Program-made: the position numbers and the translations under genes | Part shown: positions 5,341 through 5,604 of the stretch, in pieces | Numbering within the stretch: position 1 is the first letter of the stretch | Layout of the letters: the number at the start of each line of letters is the position of its first letter | The notes under the pieces: generated by a model | The model's input: only the letters and a program-made list of their open reading frames with translations | Told to the model about the DNA's origin: nothing | The model's database searches: none | Origin: Deltaproteobacteria bacterium | Lineage (GTDB): Bacteria; Desulfobacterota; Desulfobacteria; Desulfobacterales; ETH-SRB1 | Assembly (NCBI GenBank): GCA_003647525.1 | Contig: QMMZ01000169.1 | Span: 1 to 5,604, forward strand | DNA length: 5,604 nucleotides | Direction of reading: 5' to 3'

Positions 5341-5466
5341 TTTGGTGCCAGTTTCTTGCCAGGTTTTGGTGGAAAGGTTGGTGGGAATTTGCACTTATCA
5401 TGGTTCTGTTCCTATTTGACTAATATTCAAGAAGGAGTTAACTTGCAGTAACCTACCCCACCAATA

Positions 5467-5604
5467 ATGCCCGCTACTCCCAACAAATTATCCCAATTCT
5501 GGCAAGAGTTAAAAAGACGTAAGGTTGTACACGTTATCACTGTCTACGCTTCTGCTGCATTTGTCATTATCGAACTGATCAATAACCTGGCTGAGCCCTT
5601 AAAC
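5467..5604 (+). CDS. N-terminus of a probable membrane-anchored protein (3' end outside window)
   Basis: Forty-six codons from ATG 5467 remain open to the window edge; the first upstream in-frame stop is TAA at 5449, so this is the first available ATG. The peptide begins MPATPNKLSQFWQELKRRKV and continues VHVITVYASAAFVIIELINN. A basic segment (KRRK, 16-19) is followed by one hydrophobic helix (about 20-42), so the N-terminus faces the cytoplasm. This start resembles Bacteroidota proteins in which an ELKRRKV...YA segment anchors a TPR or adenylate-cyclase-like protein. That assignment is from recollection of the pattern and only moderately sure. A GAAGGAG at 5431 is too far away (about 30 bases) to serve as its ribosome-binding site. 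It may be the chromosomal gene next to the island. Confidence 0.7.
   Translation, partial: MPATPNKLSQFWQELKRRKVVHVITVYASAAFVIIELINNLAEPLN

Larger units (their letters stand above)
5086..5394 (+). repeat. Long direct repeat, copy 2 (att-like arm + tRNA 3' half + terminator)
   Basis: Second copy of the repeat at 1994-2291, same orientation, about 3.1 kb away. The block 5111-5163 is identical to 2019-2071. The TTTTTCG/CGAAAAA hairpin (5219-5225/5241-5247) keeps the same 15-base loop length although the loop has changed. Downstream it carries a second GCCAG pair (5347/5358) that copy 1 has only in single form, accounting for its greater length. No ORF in it is credible. Confidence 0.85.

Noticed and set aside
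5209..5394. A 61-residue minus-strand ORF containing LGSNQRPPDYES
   Set aside because: This peptide is the well-known false translation of the antisense strand of tRNA 3' halves; here it covers the tRNA remnant and its terminator.
1..5604. CRISPR array, IS element or integrase gene
   Set aside because: No short regularly spaced repeats, no transposase or recombinase motifs in any frame; the repeats present are two long copies with tRNA halves.

Overview
The window looks like an accessory region of a Bacteroidota genome, probably Bacteroidales or Marinilabiliales-like. The genes are AT-rich. Two promoters fit the Bacteroidota pattern TTG-(19-21)-TAnnTTTG, ribosome-binding sites are mostly absent, and the protein families are typical of the phylum.

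Left part (1-1958): most of a diversity-generating retroelement (DGR). In order there is the 3' part of an Avd-type four-helix-bundle accessory gene, a structured spacer, an adenine/asparagine-rich template repeat (TR) that resembles the variable end of a FISUMP/C-type-lectin-like protein, a perfect 26-base palindrome with a T-run, and a DGR-class reverse transcriptase (RT). The RT reading frame is broken by one base near 832-836. The variable repeat (VR) and its target gene are not in the window and probably lie just upstream.

Middle part (1994-5394): two direct copies of a roughly 300-base repeat bracket a 3-kb segment. Each copy has a conserved non-tRNA arm, then the 3' half of a CAT-anticodon tRNA beginning at the anticodon loop, then that tRNA's terminator. 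This is what is expected of attachment sites left by anticodon-loop integrations in tandem, although no recombinase gene is present. Between the copies lie an AbiEi/AbiEii type IV toxin-antitoxin pair (minus strand, 8-base overlap, own promoter) and, divergently, an AAA ATPase with a DUF4143-type C-terminus. The ATPase gene starts directly after a 23-bp perfect inverted repeat that overlaps its promoter, so its mRNA is probably leaderless. A paired CCAG motif recurs at three module borders.

Right end (5467-5604): the N-terminus of a probable membrane-anchored protein that runs out of the window; it may be the original chromosomal neighbour.

Overall, this reads as a tRNA-anchored accessory island in which a DGR module and an AbiE/ATPase module are separated by att-like repeats. 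The modular reading is inference. The DGR, AbiE and ATPase identities and the repeats themselves are directly visible.
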